Of a stretch of 49,370 nt of DNA, positions 17,060 to 25,640 are shown in pieces. Position 1 is the first letter of the stretch; each line of letters opens with the position of its first letter. The stretch comes from Edaphobacter aggregans DSM 19364 (lineage in GTDB: Bacteria > Acidobacteriota > Terriglobia > Terriglobales > Acidobacteriaceae). The stretch is taken from the NCBI RefSeq assembly GCF_000745965.1, contig NZ_JQKI01000048.1, positions 1 to 49,370 on the forward strand, written 5' to 3'. Position numbers and translations under genes: made by a program. The notes under the pieces were generated by a model. The model had not been told where the DNA came from, did not search any database, and saw only the letters and a list, made by a program, of their open reading frames with translations.

Positions 17060-17983
17060 ATGAGCAAAGTGCCGGATATGAGCGTCGCGGTGGCCGGGGT
17101 GGAGCTTCGTTCGCCGGTGATCGCGGCCAGCGGGACGTTTGGGTACGGGGTGGAGTTCGAGGAGATCGTCTCGCTCGACAAGATCGGAGCGTTCGTGACG
17201 AAGGGGCTGTCGCGGGAGCCGATGGCGGGGAATCCTACGCCGCGGATCATCGAGACGGCGGCGGGGATGATCAATGCGATTGGGCTGCAGAACATGGGCG
17301 TTCGTGCGTTTGTGGAGGAGAAGCTGCCGAAGCTGCGCACGATAAAGGGCGCGGTGGTGATCGCGAATGTCTTTGGCTACACGGTGGAGGACTGCCTGGA
17401 GGTGATCCGGGTGCTGAACGACGCTGAGGGGATCGCGATGTATGAGCTGAATGCGAGCTGCCCGAATACGAGCCATGGAGGGATGGTCTTTGGGACCGAC
17501 TCGGGGCTTCTGTATGAGCTGGTGACGCGGACGAAGGGTGCTTCGCGGAGGCCGCTGATGGTGAAGCTTTCGCCGAACGTGACGAGCATTGGGCAGATGG
17601 CGAAGGTGGCAGAGGACGCGGGGGCGGACGCGGTGTCGCTGGTGAATACGTTTGTGTCGCTGGCGATTGATGTGGAGACGCGGCGGTCGCGGATTGCGAA
17701 TGTAACGGGAGGGTTGTCGGGGCCGGCGATCAAGCCGATTGCTGTGCGGATGGTTCACGACGCGGCGAAGGCGGTGCGGATTCCGGTGGTTGGGATGGGC
17801 GGGATTGTGCGGGCTGAGGATGCTGTGGAGTTCATGATGGCCGGGGCGACGGCGGTGCAGGTGGGGACGGCGAGTTATGCGGATCCCCGGGCGGTGGAGA
17901 ATATTGCGAATGGAATGCGGAAGTGGTGTGTGGGGCACCAGGTGGAGCATGTGGCGGGGCTTACTGGGGCGGCGGTGTTGTAG
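17060..17983 (+). CDS. pyrD: dihydroorotate dehydrogenase, class 1B catalytic subunit
   Basis: A 307-residue FMN-dependent enzyme that oxidises dihydroorotate to orotate in pyrimidine synthesis. The class 1B pattern is seen in SPVIAASGTFGYGVEF, the active-site loop ELNASCPNTSHGG with catalytic Cys, the KLSPNVTSIGQMA strand, and the FMN phosphate-binding end VGMGGIVRAEDAVEFMMAGA. Class 1B enzymes usually pair with PyrK, an electron-transfer subunit; no pyrK is next to it here, so the partner would be elsewhere. The ATG at 17060 lies in MSKVPDMSVAVAG; a second ATG is six codons later. Divergent from serS. Confidence 0.95.
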   Translation: MSKVPDMSVAVAGVELRSPVIAASGTFGYGVEFEEIVSLDKIGAFVTKGLSREPMAGNPTPRIIETAAGMINAIGLQNMGVRAFVEEKLPKLRTIKGAVVIANVFGYTVEDCLEVIRVLNDAEGIAMYELNASCPNTSHGGMVFGTDSGLLYELVTRTKGASRRPLMVKLSPNVTSIGQMAKVAEDAGADAVSLVNTFVSLAIDVETRRSRIANVTGGLSGPAIKPIAVRMVHDAAKAVRIPVVGMGGIVRAEDAVEFMMAGATAVQVGTASYADPRAVENIANGMRKWCVGHQVEHVAGLTGAAVL

Positions 17984-18158
17984 AAAGATATGCGGTGCTG
18001 TAAGGGTCAGGTACGGCTCTGGGATCGATGGCGCAATCCTTCATCTCCACCGTTCGCGCATCGCTGGCGAAGGAAAGGCGAAATGCCTAACACGCACAAT
18101 CCACGGGATCGTGTGTTCAAGTGTAAGCCTTCCTTTCAGGAGGTCTCTCTCTCTTGGG

Positions 18159-18518
18159 CTAGTTCTGAATTAGGCGCACAAGAGTGCCGTCCGGGTCGAC
18201 CAAGGCACCGATGCGCCCGCCCCACGACTCGACTTTTGGCGGGTGCAGTCGGGGTTGCCCTTTGCACCCCTCTGGTAGACCGGAGTCTTTGCAGGTCGCG
18301 TAGAAGGAGTCGAGATCGTCCAGCCGCAGACAGCAACTAAACCAACTGGTCAAAGGATCTAGTTCAGGATGAGGAAAGAACTCCAAGGTTAGATCGCCGC
18401 GCTTCAGAATCATCCAGCCCTGGTCGCGCCAACTTTCGGAGAAGCCGAGGGCTGCGTAGAACCGGGAAGTCTTCTCGAAATCGCGTGAAGGCAAATTGGG
18501 AGTGGCAATATCGCTCAT
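18159..18518 (-). CDS. VOC-family (bleomycin-resistance-type) protein
   Basis: A 119-residue single-domain vicinal-oxygen-chelate protein. The pattern NLPSRDFEKTSRFYAALGF, then DQGWMILKRGDLTLEFFPHP and a C-terminal GALVDPDGTLVRLIQN, matches the bleomycin/glyoxalase-like fold close to Ble proteins, which bind and sequester the drug as dimers. True drug resistance cannot be claimed from sequence; many such proteins have other roles. The ATG at 18518 is preceded by GGAGAAACAG, a good ribosome site. The gene lies alone on the minus strand between pyrD and purH, with the small GDCCVFCSYG gene 57 bp upstream on the same strand. Confidence 0.88.
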   Translation of the reverse strand: MSDIATPNLPSRDFEKTSRFYAALGFSESWRDQGWMILKRGDLTLEFFPHPELDPLTSWFSCCLRLDDLDSFYATCKDSGLPEGCKGQPRLHPPKVESWGGRIGALVDPDGTLVRLIQN

Positions 18519-18575
18519 TCTGTTTCTCCAGTCCGAGGCCAGCATCATTATTGCTTGGGACCGCAAAAGCGAGGT

Positions 18576-18782
18576 TCAACCATTACAGCAATGACCGTGC
18601 GATTGCACCGGAGGACATTTTACCGAGCCGTAAGAGCGGAAGACACAGCAATCTCCCACTTTGGGCCTCATCAAAGCGTGGCATTGAATACATTCATGGA
18701 AGAAGCGGCAGGAATCCAGAGGTATCTCTTCCGATGTTGCATGGCCGCATTGCGGACAGGCCAATGTTGATTCAAGGATCAC
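18576..18782 (-). CDS. small Cys-rich GDCCVFCSYG-type protein
   Basis: A 68-residue cytosolic protein with two Cys pairs: ACPQCGHATSE near the N-terminus, HECIQCHALMRPKVGDCC in the middle, and the conserved tail GDCCVFRSYGSVKCPPVQ. It belongs to the GDCCVxCSYG family of small Cys-rich proteins, often seen near metal-resistance genes; function unknown, probably metal or zinc binding. In most members the tail reads CVFCSYG; here the third Cys is Arg (CGC at 18636-18638, one base from TGC). The start is a GTG at 18782 without a clear ribosome site, so the N-terminus is uncertain. It may share a transcript with the VOC gene downstream. Confidence 0.75.
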   Translation of the reverse strand: MILESTLACPQCGHATSEEIPLDSCRFFHECIQCHALMRPKVGDCCVFRSYGSVKCPPVQSHGHCCNG

Positions 18783-18970
18783 CGTGGGCGCCGTCGTTGC
18801 TTTTGTGCTCCGCTATGGAGGTGAGGAAGAACATCGTTCTGGATGCGGGGTTCAACCACGGATTAACGTCATCTTCCACGCAGTGGGAGGGATTTGGGTT
18901 TACGTATGTTCTGCCGCACCGGCTTTGGCGGGCGCGGGAGTGATGAATCGATGGATGGCGCATAAAATAG

Positions 18971-18984
18971 GAGGTGATGACCTC
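18971..18984 (+). promoter_or_regulatory. ribosome site of purH within a small inverted repeat
   Basis: GAGGT (18971-18975) and ACCTC (18980-18984) are perfect complements around a 4-base loop GATG that includes the start ATG at 18977. The 5' arm is also the AGGAGG ribosome site. The pairing would hide the site when folded. Confidence 0.45.
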
Positions 18985-20593
18985 TCATAGTGCTCCTGCT
19001 GCTGTCTCCGTCGACCTTCGTCCTGTTCGCCGCGCTCTTTTGTCTGTTACTGACAAGACCGGCCTTGTTGAATTTGCCAAGGCGCTGGCCGGGCATGGTG
19101 TGGAGCTGGTTTCGACCGGGGGGACGGCGAAGGCGCTGCGCGATGCGGGGCTGGCGGTGAAGGACATCAGCGAGCTGACGGGGTTTCCCGAGATGCTGGA
19201 TGGGCGGGTGAAGACGCTGCATCCGAAGGTGCATGGCGGGATTCTGCACATGCGTGGGAATGCTGAGCATGTGGCGGCGGTCCAGTCGCATGGGATCGAA
19301 CCGATCGACATGGTGGTGGTGAACCTGTATGCGTTTGAGAAGACGGCGCAGAGGCCGGGCGTGGCGTTTGCGGATGTGATCGAGAACATTGATATTGGCG
19401 GGCCCTCGATGGTGCGGTCGGCGGCGAAGAACTTTGGGGATGTGGCGATTGTGACCTCGGTGGCGGACTACGAGGCGCTGGCGGGGGAGCTGGAGGCGAA
19501 TAAGGGGAGCCTAACGAGGGCGACTCGGTGGCGGCTGGCGAAGCAGGCCTTTGCTACGACGGCGGCTTATGACACGGGGATTGCGACGGCTCTGGAGAGC
19601 ATTGCGGCTCCTGAGGGGAAGGCGGAGTTTGGCGATGAGCTTCCCGAGACGCTGCGGATTGTGTATCCGCTGGCGCAGGCGTTGCGGTATGGCGAGAATC
19701 CCCACCAGAAGGCAGCGCTGTATGTGGACGGCAGCGGCAAGGGCGTGGCCGCGGCGGAACAGTTGCAGGGCAAGGAGCTTAGCTACAACAACATCGTCGA
19801 TCTCGATGCGTGCTGGGAGCTGGTGCGGGAGTTCGATGCGGCGGCGGAGGCGGCGGTGGCGATCATCAAGCACACGAATCCCTGCGGGGCTTCGACAGGT
19901 GCGACGGTGCTGGAGGCTTACAGGCGGGCGCTTGAGGCGGATCCCGTGTCGGCGTTTGGCGGGGTGATCGGGATCAACCGCGAGGTGGACGGCGCGGCGG
20001 CCGAAGAGATAGCGAAGCTGTTTGTGGAGGCGATTGTGACTCCGGGCTTTACAAAGGAGGCTCTGGAGCGGTTTGCGGCGAAGAAGAATCTGCGGCTGGT
20101 GAAGATTGATCCGGCGGAGACGAAGCGAGTGGTGAAGCAGGTCTCGGGCGGGCTGCTGGTGCAGGACGCGGACCGGCTGCGGGTGACGGAGGCGGAGCTG
20201 AAGGCGGTGACGGAGCGCAAGGCGACTCCGGAGGAGATGCGGGCTCTGCTATTTGCGTGGAGGGTGTGCAAGCATGTTAAGTCGAACGCGATCGTGTATG
20301 CGCGGTATTCGGACGGGCACGGGCAGACGGTGGGGATCGGCGCAGGACAGATGAGTCGTGTGGACGCGGCGAAGTTCGGGGCGATGAAGGCGGTGCTCCC
20401 GCTGAAGGGCACGGTTGCGGCGTCGGACGCCTTCTTCCCGTTCCCGGATGGTTTGGAGACGATTGCGGAGGCGGGGGCGACGGCGGTGATTCAGCCGGGC
20501 GGCAGCGTGAAGGACGCGGACGTGATTGCGGCGGCGAACCGGCTGGGCGTGGCGATGGTCTTTACGGGGGTCCGTCATTTCCGGCACGGATAA
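18977..20593 (+). CDS. purH: bifunctional AICAR formyltransferase / IMP cyclohydrolase
   Basis: A 538-residue two-domain enzyme for the last two steps of purine synthesis. Residues about 18-210 are the MGS-like IMP cyclohydrolase domain, starting RRALLSVTDKTGLVEFAKAL and including STGGTAKALRDAGL. Residues about 215-538 are the AICAR transformylase domain, with YGENPHQKAALY, IKHTNPCGAS and the C-terminal VKDADVIAAANRLG and MVFTGVRHFRHG. AICARFT transfers a formyl group from 10-formyl-THF. The AGGAGG site is only 2 bp from the ATG at 18977; a GTG at 18974 is the alternative start. No neighbouring purine genes, and no PurR box or riboswitch is visible. Confidence 0.96.
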   Translation: MTSHSAPAAVSVDLRPVRRALLSVTDKTGLVEFAKALAGHGVELVSTGGTAKALRDAGLAVKDISELTGFPEMLDGRVKTLHPKVHGGILHMRGNAEHVAAVQSHGIEPIDMVVVNLYAFEKTAQRPGVAFADVIENIDIGGPSMVRSAAKNFGDVAIVTSVADYEALAGELEANKGSLTRATRWRLAKQAFATTAAYDTGIATALESIAAPEGKAEFGDELPETLRIVYPLAQALRYGENPHQKAALYVDGSGKGVAAAEQLQGKELSYNNIVDLDACWELVREFDAAAEAAVAIIKHTNPCGASTGATVLEAYRRALEADPVSAFGGVIGINREVDGAAAEEIAKLFVEAIVTPGFTKEALERFAAKKNLRLVKIDPAETKRVVKQVSGGLLVQDADRLRVTEAELKAVTERKATPEEMRALLFAWRVCKHVKSNAIVYARYSDGHGQTVGIGAGQMSRVDAAKFGAMKAVLPLKGTVAASDAFFPFPDGLETIAEAGATAVIQPGGSVKDADVIAAANRLGVAMVFTGVRHFRHG

Positions 20594-20756
20594 GGGAAAG
20601 ACGGCTATAATCACGGCCATGCCACTGGAAGGGCTCTGTCGCCAGGGGCTGGTTGCAGCCAAACAGGCACAGCGGTCGTCTAAATAGTGTGAGTTGTCCG
20701 ACTAGCCGGTCTGTTTCGTTCTGGTCTATTCATCTTGGCGGCACAGGAATTTATTG

Positions 20757-22814
20757 ATGATGAGTCTACGTTTGCGTGCCTCCACCCTACGCGTGTTATC
20801 CGCAGCGGCCGTTCTAGCCACAGTACCGATATCCGCGCAGACTGCCGCGACGGGTGAGACGGTGGACCGCGCCTCAGCGTACTACCACTACGGCCTGGCC
20901 CACATGTATGAAGACATGGCGGTGAATGCGGGCCGTCCTGACTACGCGACGCAGGCGGTGGAGGAGTACAAGCTTGCGCTGGTGGCCGATCCGAACTCGG
21001 CGCTGCTGCAGAATGGGCTGGCGGAGCTGTACTTCAAGATCGGCCGGATCCGCGAGGCGGTGACCTCGGCGCAGGACCAGGTGAAGAAGAATCCTGACGA
21101 TGTGGCCGCGCATGAGCTGCTGGGCAAGGTGTACTTGCGATCGCTGGGCGATATGCAGAGCCAGCAGTCGGGTCAGATGCTGAAGCTTGCGATCGGTGAG
21201 TACGAGAAGCTGGCCGAGCTGAAGCCGAACGATGTGGAGACGCGCCTGCTGCTGGGGCAGTTGTATGGGCTGAATCACGACTCGACGAAGGCGGAGGCGC
21301 AGTTCAAGGCGGCGCAGAAGATCGATGGCGGTTCGGAAGAGGTGGTGCTGAACATGTACCGGCTCTACACCGAACAGGGGGACTATGCGCGCGCGGCGGA
21401 TGTGCTGAACTCGGTGCCGGTGGATGACCGCAGCTCGCGGATCGACTTTGCGCTGGGCGCGACGTATGACCAGCTGAAGAAGCCGAAGGAGGCGATTGCG
21501 GCGTATCGCCGGGCTCTGGACGATGATCCGGACAACCTGGACAGCGAGCGTGGGCTGGCCAATGCGTTGTGGATGGATGGCCAGCTGGATGAGGCGCTGA
21601 AGGTGTTCAACACCATTGTAGCGGCCGAGCCGCAGGATGCGCAGTCGCAGATCCGGATCTCGGACATACAGCGGCGTCAGGGTCATTATGACGAGGCACT
21701 GGCGACGCTGGAGAAGGCGAAGCCGCTGGCACAGGACTCGGTGGAGCTGAACTACAACCAGGCGCTGATCTACGACTCGCTGGGGCGCTACGACGATGCG
21801 ATCAATACGCTGAAAGCGCTGCTGGACGGCACGGCGCACGCCGATGGAAAGTACACCGATCAGGAGAAGGGAAACCGGTCGATCTTCATGGACCGGATGG
21901 GAATCATCTATCGCGAACAGAACAAAACGGCTGAAGCGGTAGAAGTCTATAAGCAGATGAGTTCGCTGGGTGGCGATTACATGAAGAACGCCTACCAGGG
22001 AGAAGTGGACGCGTATCGCGATGCGCACATGTGGAAGGAAGCGACCGCGACGGCAGCCGAGGCAGCCAAGGCGATGCCGAAGGATCAGTCAGTACAGCTG
22101 ATGTACGCCGGTCAGCTTGCAGACACGGGCAAAGCCGAGGAGGGGGTCGCTCTGGCGAAGGCGCAGATCTCTCCGGGAGGCGATGCCGCGGACGATCGCG
22201 AGGCGCACCTGGCTCTGGCGAACATCTACATCCGGCTGAAGCGGTGGACGGATGCGAACGCGGAGCTGAACGCCGGCGAGGCGCTTTCGCCGAAGCAAGA
22301 GGAGAAGCTGTATGTGTACTTCCTGCGCGGGACGCTTGCGGATCGACAGAAGCAGTACGACGCGGCGGAGGCGCAGTTCCGCAAGGCGCTGGTGATCGAC
22401 CCGCAGAATGCGACGATACTGAACTACCTGGGATATATGTTGGCGGACCGCGGTGTGCGGCTGAGCGAGGCGCTGACGCTGATTCGCAAGGCGGTCGAAC
22501 TGGATCCGCAGAACTATGCGTATCTGGACTCGCTGGGCTGGGTGTACTACAAGACGGGGCAGTATGCGCTGGCGGAGGAGAACATTCGCAAGGCGAACGA
22601 GCGCAACAGCGGCGACCCGACGATCCACGATCATCTGGGCGAGGTGTACGAGAAGACCGGAAAGCTGAAGCAGGCGGTGACGCAGTGGGAGCGGTCGCTG
22701 ACCGAGTATGCGCGCTCTCTGCCGGCCGATGCGGACCCGGAGGAGGTCGCCAAGGTGCAGCACAAGCTGGACAATGCGCGCGTGAAGCTTTCAAAGCTGA
22801 CGACGGTGAAGTAG
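20757..22814 (+). CDS. secreted tetratricopeptide-repeat protein
   Basis: A 685-residue exported protein. The N-terminus is a signal peptide (LRVLSAAAVLATVPISAQ, cleavage near residue 28), followed by about a dozen TPR units, each with the pattern seen in DPNSALLQNGLAELYFKIGR, AIAAYRRALDDDPDNLDSER and DPQNAYAYLDSLGWVYYKTG-type helices (here DPQNYAYLDSLGWVYYKTGQ). TPR scaffolds bind other proteins; in the periplasm they often serve envelope or secretion assembly. There is no catalytic domain. An AGGAA site precedes the ATG at 20757. It is 90 bp upstream of the dGTPase gene on the same strand, without obvious functional link. Confidence 0.9.
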   Translation: MMSLRLRASTLRVLSAAAVLATVPISAQTAATGETVDRASAYYHYGLAHMYEDMAVNAGRPDYATQAVEEYKLALVADPNSALLQNGLAELYFKIGRIREAVTSAQDQVKKNPDDVAAHELLGKVYLRSLGDMQSQQSGQMLKLAIGEYEKLAELKPNDVETRLLLGQLYGLNHDSTKAEAQFKAAQKIDGGSEEVVLNMYRLYTEQGDYARAADVLNSVPVDDRSSRIDFALGATYDQLKKPKEAIAAYRRALDDDPDNLDSERGLANALWMDGQLDEALKVFNTIVAAEPQDAQSQIRISDIQRRQGHYDEALATLEKAKPLAQDSVELNYNQALIYDSLGRYDDAINTLKALLDGTAHADGKYTDQEKGNRSIFMDRMGIIYREQNKTAEAVEVYKQMSSLGGDYMKNAYQGEVDAYRDAHMWKEATATAAEAAKAMPKDQSVQLMYAGQLADTGKAEEGVALAKAQISPGGDAADDREAHLALANIYIRLKRWTDANAELNAGEALSPKQEEKLYVYFLRGTLADRQKQYDAAEAQFRKALVIDPQNATILNYLGYMLADRGVRLSEALTLIRKAVELDPQNYAYLDSLGWVYYKTGQYALAEENIRKANERNSGDPTIHDHLGEVYEKTGKLKQAVTQWERSLTEYARSLPADADPEEVAKVQHKLDNARVKLSKLTTVK

Positions 22815-22904
22815 GACGCAAAGCTGGGCGCGCTGCTCGGGATGAGCGGCGCGCCTGTTGCGTTTAAGGGCGGCGAAGGCAATCCGGTACACTCAGGGTT
22901 GAGT

Positions 22905-24047
22905 ATGGTGAACGATCTGAAGCGCTGCGCTGTGGCTGGGAACGGGAGCGATCTGCTGGTCGCACGGGTGTACCCGGCGCCTCCGCGGTCGATGCGAACG
23001 GCGTTTCAGCGGGATCGGGAGCGAGTGGTGCAGTCGCGTGCGTTCCGCAGGCTGGCTGGCAAGACGCAGGTGTTTACGAGCCGGTACTCCGACCACTTTC
23101 GCAGCCGGCTGACCCACACGATCGAGGTGGCGGAGATCGCGCGGACCGCGGCGGGCACGCTGGGATTGAATGAGGACCTGGCGGAGACGCTGGCGCTGGT
23201 GCACGACATCGGCCACCCGCCGTTCGGTCATGCAGGGGAACGGGCGCTGGATCGCTGCCTGCGGCGGCATGGGCTGAGCTTCGACCACAATCTGCACGCG
23301 CTGCGCATCGTCGAGCACTTTGAGCAGAGATATGCGGCGCATCGCGGGCTGAATCTTACGCTCGGGGTTCGTGAGGGAATCATCAAACACTCGCGCGACT
23401 ATAAGGCGGAGGAGCATCCGGGGCTGGCGGAGTATTTCCTGGAGGAGCGGCCGCCGATCGAGGCGCAGCTGATCGATCTGGCCGACGAGATTGCCTACCT
23501 GACGGCGGACCTGGATGATGGAGTGGAGTCGGGGCTGCTTGAGATCGGTCACATCCGGGAGAACGTCACCATTTTGGGGCGGTGCTATCGCGAGGTGGAG
23601 CAGCGGCATGCCGGAGTAGAGGAGAAGTATCTCTTTCACGAGGCGCTGCAGCTGATGCAGAACATCCTGACGGACGACCTGATCGCGAACACCCGCGCGA
23701 ACGCCGAGGCGATGGGGGCCGAGGCGCTTGGGGACATTCGCAGGCATTCGTCGCGGCTTGCGCTGTTCTCTTCACAGATGGAGTCGGAGAGGCTTGAGGA
23801 GAAGCGGTATCTCTACGACACGCTGTACACTTGCGAGCACCTGGAGCGCGAGCACGACAAGGCTGAGGAAGTGGTCACGGCGCTCTTCGAGTACTGGGTT
23901 CGCGATCCGGAGGAGCTGCCGCCGAGCTACTTCGAGGAGGTGGAGGCCGAGGGGCTGGCGCGGGTGGTGGCCGACTATATTGCCGGGATGACGGACAGCT
24001 TCATCCTGGAGCAGTATGCGCAGATCAAACGAGCGGTGCGGCGCTGA
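22905..24047 (+). CDS. dgt: deoxyguanosinetriphosphate triphosphohydrolase-like protein
   Basis: A 380-residue HD-domain dNTPase. The metal site is complete: His in SRLTHTIEVAEIA, the HD pair in ALVHDIGHPPFGHAGE, and the late Asp in LIDLADEIAYLTADLDDG. The family hydrolyses dNTPs to the nucleoside and tripolyphosphate, thereby setting dNTP pools; the shorter dGTPase-like class seen here is often allosterically activated by dNTPs and may act on several bases. The start at 22905 (MVNDLKRC) has an AGGG site and fits the family length; an in-frame ATG upstream at 22842 reads through spacer sequence and is rejected. Confidence 0.92.
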   Translation: MVNDLKRCAVAGNGSDLLVARVYPAPPRSMRTAFQRDRERVVQSRAFRRLAGKTQVFTSRYSDHFRSRLTHTIEVAEIARTAAGTLGLNEDLAETLALVHDIGHPPFGHAGERALDRCLRRHGLSFDHNLHALRIVEHFEQRYAAHRGLNLTLGVREGIIKHSRDYKAEEHPGLAEYFLEERPPIEAQLIDLADEIAYLTADLDDGVESGLLEIGHIRENVTILGRCYREVEQRHAGVEEKYLFHEALQLMQNILTDDLIANTRANAEAMGAEALGDIRRHSSRLALFSSQMESERLEEKRYLYDTLYTCEHLEREHDKAEEVVTALFEYWVRDPEELPPSYFEEVEAEGLARVVADYIAGMTDSFILEQYAQIKRAVRR

Positions 24048-24097
24048 TTCCGGCTACGGATAACTGGGGTTGCGGGCGGGAGTAGAATTCCAGCACC

Positions 24098-24739
24098 ATG
24101 AACTTCTCCCCTGCGAACATCACGGCGTTGATCGTCGCTGCGAGCTTTGCGGGCGGATTGAATATCTACGCCACGGTGCTGACGCTGGGCATTCTGGAGC
24201 GCACGCAGTGGGTGGCGCTTCCGCCGGGGCTGCATGGGCTGGGGAATACGTGGGTGATCGTGACGTGCGCGCTGCTGTTTGGGCTGGAGTTTGTTGCCGA
24301 TAAGATTCCGGGCTTCGACATGATCTGGAACGGCCTTCAGACGGTGGTTCGCGTGCCGGTGGCGGCCCTGGTTGCGTATCATGCGAGCTCGCAGCTCTCG
24401 CCGCAGATGCAGATTCTGGCGACCACGATCGGCGCGGGGATTGCGCTTGCGGCGCATGGATCGAAGACGGCGGTGCGGGCGGCAGTGACGCCGAGTCCTG
24501 AGCCGGTCTCGAACATTGCGCTGAGCACGAGCGAGGACGTGCTGGCGATTGGGCTGACGTGGTTTGCGACACAGCATCCGATTATCGCGGCGTCGATGGC
24601 TGCGGCGCTGCTGCTGGTTGCGTTCCTCGCGGCGCGCGCTCTGCTGCGGGCGATTCAGAAGCCGCTCAGGAAGCTCTTCCGTCCCGACCTCGAAGAAGCA
24701 GAGGCGCGGGCTGCTGCTGAGAAGGCTCCTCCGGGTTAG
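24098..24739 (+). CDS. DUF4126 membrane protein
   Basis: A 213-residue protein of the DUF4126 family with four or five hydrophobic segments. The first, ALIVAASFAGGLNIYATVLT, is the most conserved part of the family, and FVADKIPGFDMIWNGLQTVV is the second hallmark. The C-terminus is a basic cytosolic tail (KPLRKLFRPDLEEAEARAAA). Function is unknown; the family is widespread and has been suggested to be a small transporter or membrane scaffold, without proof. It follows the dGTPase gene by 50 bp on the same strand and may be co-transcribed. Its stop overlaps the stop region of the convergent M23 peptidase gene by 4 bp. Confidence 0.88.
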   Translation: MNFSPANITALIVAASFAGGLNIYATVLTLGILERTQWVALPPGLHGLGNTWVIVTCALLFGLEFVADKIPGFDMIWNGLQTVVRVPVAALVAYHASSQLSPQMQILATTIGAGIALAAHGSKTAVRAAVTPSPEPVSNIALSTSEDVLAIGLTWFATQHPIIAASMAAALLLVAFLAARALLRAIQKPLRKLFRPDLEEAEARAAAEKAPPG

Positions 24740-25614
24740 GGCTTCGTGGGTGTAGGCAGATCGAGCGAGAAGAGCTTTGCTGGATCGAGATAGGCTCCCT
24801 GCCAGCGCACGCCGAGGTGAAGGTGGGGCCCGGTGGCGCGGCCGGTTCCTCCGCTGAGCGCGATGATCTGTCCGCGCTTGACGCGCGCTCCTTCGGCGAC
24901 CTTGAACTTCGACAGATGCATGTAGAGCGTCATGAGGCCGAGGCCGTGATCGAGGATGACGCAATTGCCTTCGTAGTAGAGCGGTCGCGCAAGCACGACG
25001 CGGCCCGAGTTGACGGCGGCAATGGGTGTTCCGGGCTTGGCGCGGTAATCGAGGCCGCGGTGGACGCTGGCGAGCGTACCGTTGAAGACGCGGCGCGTGC
25101 CGAAGGAGTCCGTGCGCGGCGCTACAGGGAGGGGCGGCGAGAAGTGTCCGGACTCGAGGGGCTCCGGTGCAGTGCTGGAGAATGCTTTGTTCTTGACGAG
25201 TTTGTCGGCGGCGATGATCTTCAGGGCCTCGGCGTCGGGTTGAACGAACTTCTCGGGGACGCTGAGGGGAACCTCTTTGTAGGGAGCGGCGGTGATCGTG
25301 ATGTCGCGATGGAGCGTCTGCGTGGTGCCATTGGCGGCGGTGATCTCGATGCTGAGAGGATAGTTGCCGGGAGCGACCTCGATGTCGATGCCGGCGAGGG
25401 CGTACCAGGAGTTCTGTGCGCGGAAGAACGAGAGCTTGTGTCCTTGCCACCCGCCTGTGACGGCGGAGGCATTTGGGGCTTGAATCGCGAAGAGGCAAGG
25501 GGAGCCGTTAGCGAGGCTTGCTGGTGTCCAGACGATCGAGGGCATCTGCTGCGACAGGCACGGGAGAGGAGCGAGAGCGAGCAGGACAGCGATTAGGCAC
25601 GCACGCAGAGACAT
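24736..25614 (-). CDS. M23-family metallopeptidase (LytM-type)
   Basis: A 292-residue exported peptidase with signal peptide MSLRACLIAVLLALAPLPCL. An Ig-like beta-rich region (about 25-130) precedes the catalytic domain, where the zinc ligands appear as VHRGLDYR (H-x3-D) and GPHLHLGVRW (H-x-H), separated by GNCVILDHGLGLMTLYMHLS. All ligands are present, so it is probably an active peptidoglycan endopeptidase acting in the periplasm, unlike degenerate M23 activators. The N-terminal region has strands such as GGWQGHKLSFFRAQNSWYAL. It is the neighbour of the DUF5996 gene, 26 bp apart on the same strand. The ATG at 25614 begins the signal peptide; earlier starts do not. Confidence 0.92.
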   Translation of the reverse strand: MSLRACLIAVLLALAPLPCLSQQMPSIVWTPASLANGSPCLFAIQAPNASAVTGGWQGHKLSFFRAQNSWYALAGIDIEVAPGNYPLSIEITAANGTTQTLHRDITITAAPYKEVPLSVPEKFVQPDAEALKIIAADKLVKNKAFSSTAPEPLESGHFSPPLPVAPRTDSFGTRRVFNGTLASVHRGLDYRAKPGTPIAAVNSGRVVLARPLYYEGNCVILDHGLGLMTLYMHLSKFKVAEGARVKRGQIIALSGGTGRATGPHLHLGVRWQGAYLDPAKLFSLDLPTPTKP

Positions 25615-25640
25615 AGAAGGACTATAGACAGGACGAAGGC

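Noticed and set aside
17036..17950. Minus-strand frame of 304 codons opposite pyrD
   Set aside because: His/Arg/Pro-rich shadow; pyrD has all class 1B motifs on the plus strand.
20874..22028. Long minus-strand frame (384 codons) opposite the TPR gene
   Set aside because: Antisense shadow of a GC-rich gene: Arg/Leu/His-rich translation without domains, and the plus-strand TPR pattern is unmistakable.
23975..25498. Minus-strand frame of 507 codons spanning dgt, DUF4126 and the M23 gene
   Set aside because: Very Arg/His-rich product with no domain; it crosses three well-supported genes, so it is a composition artefact.
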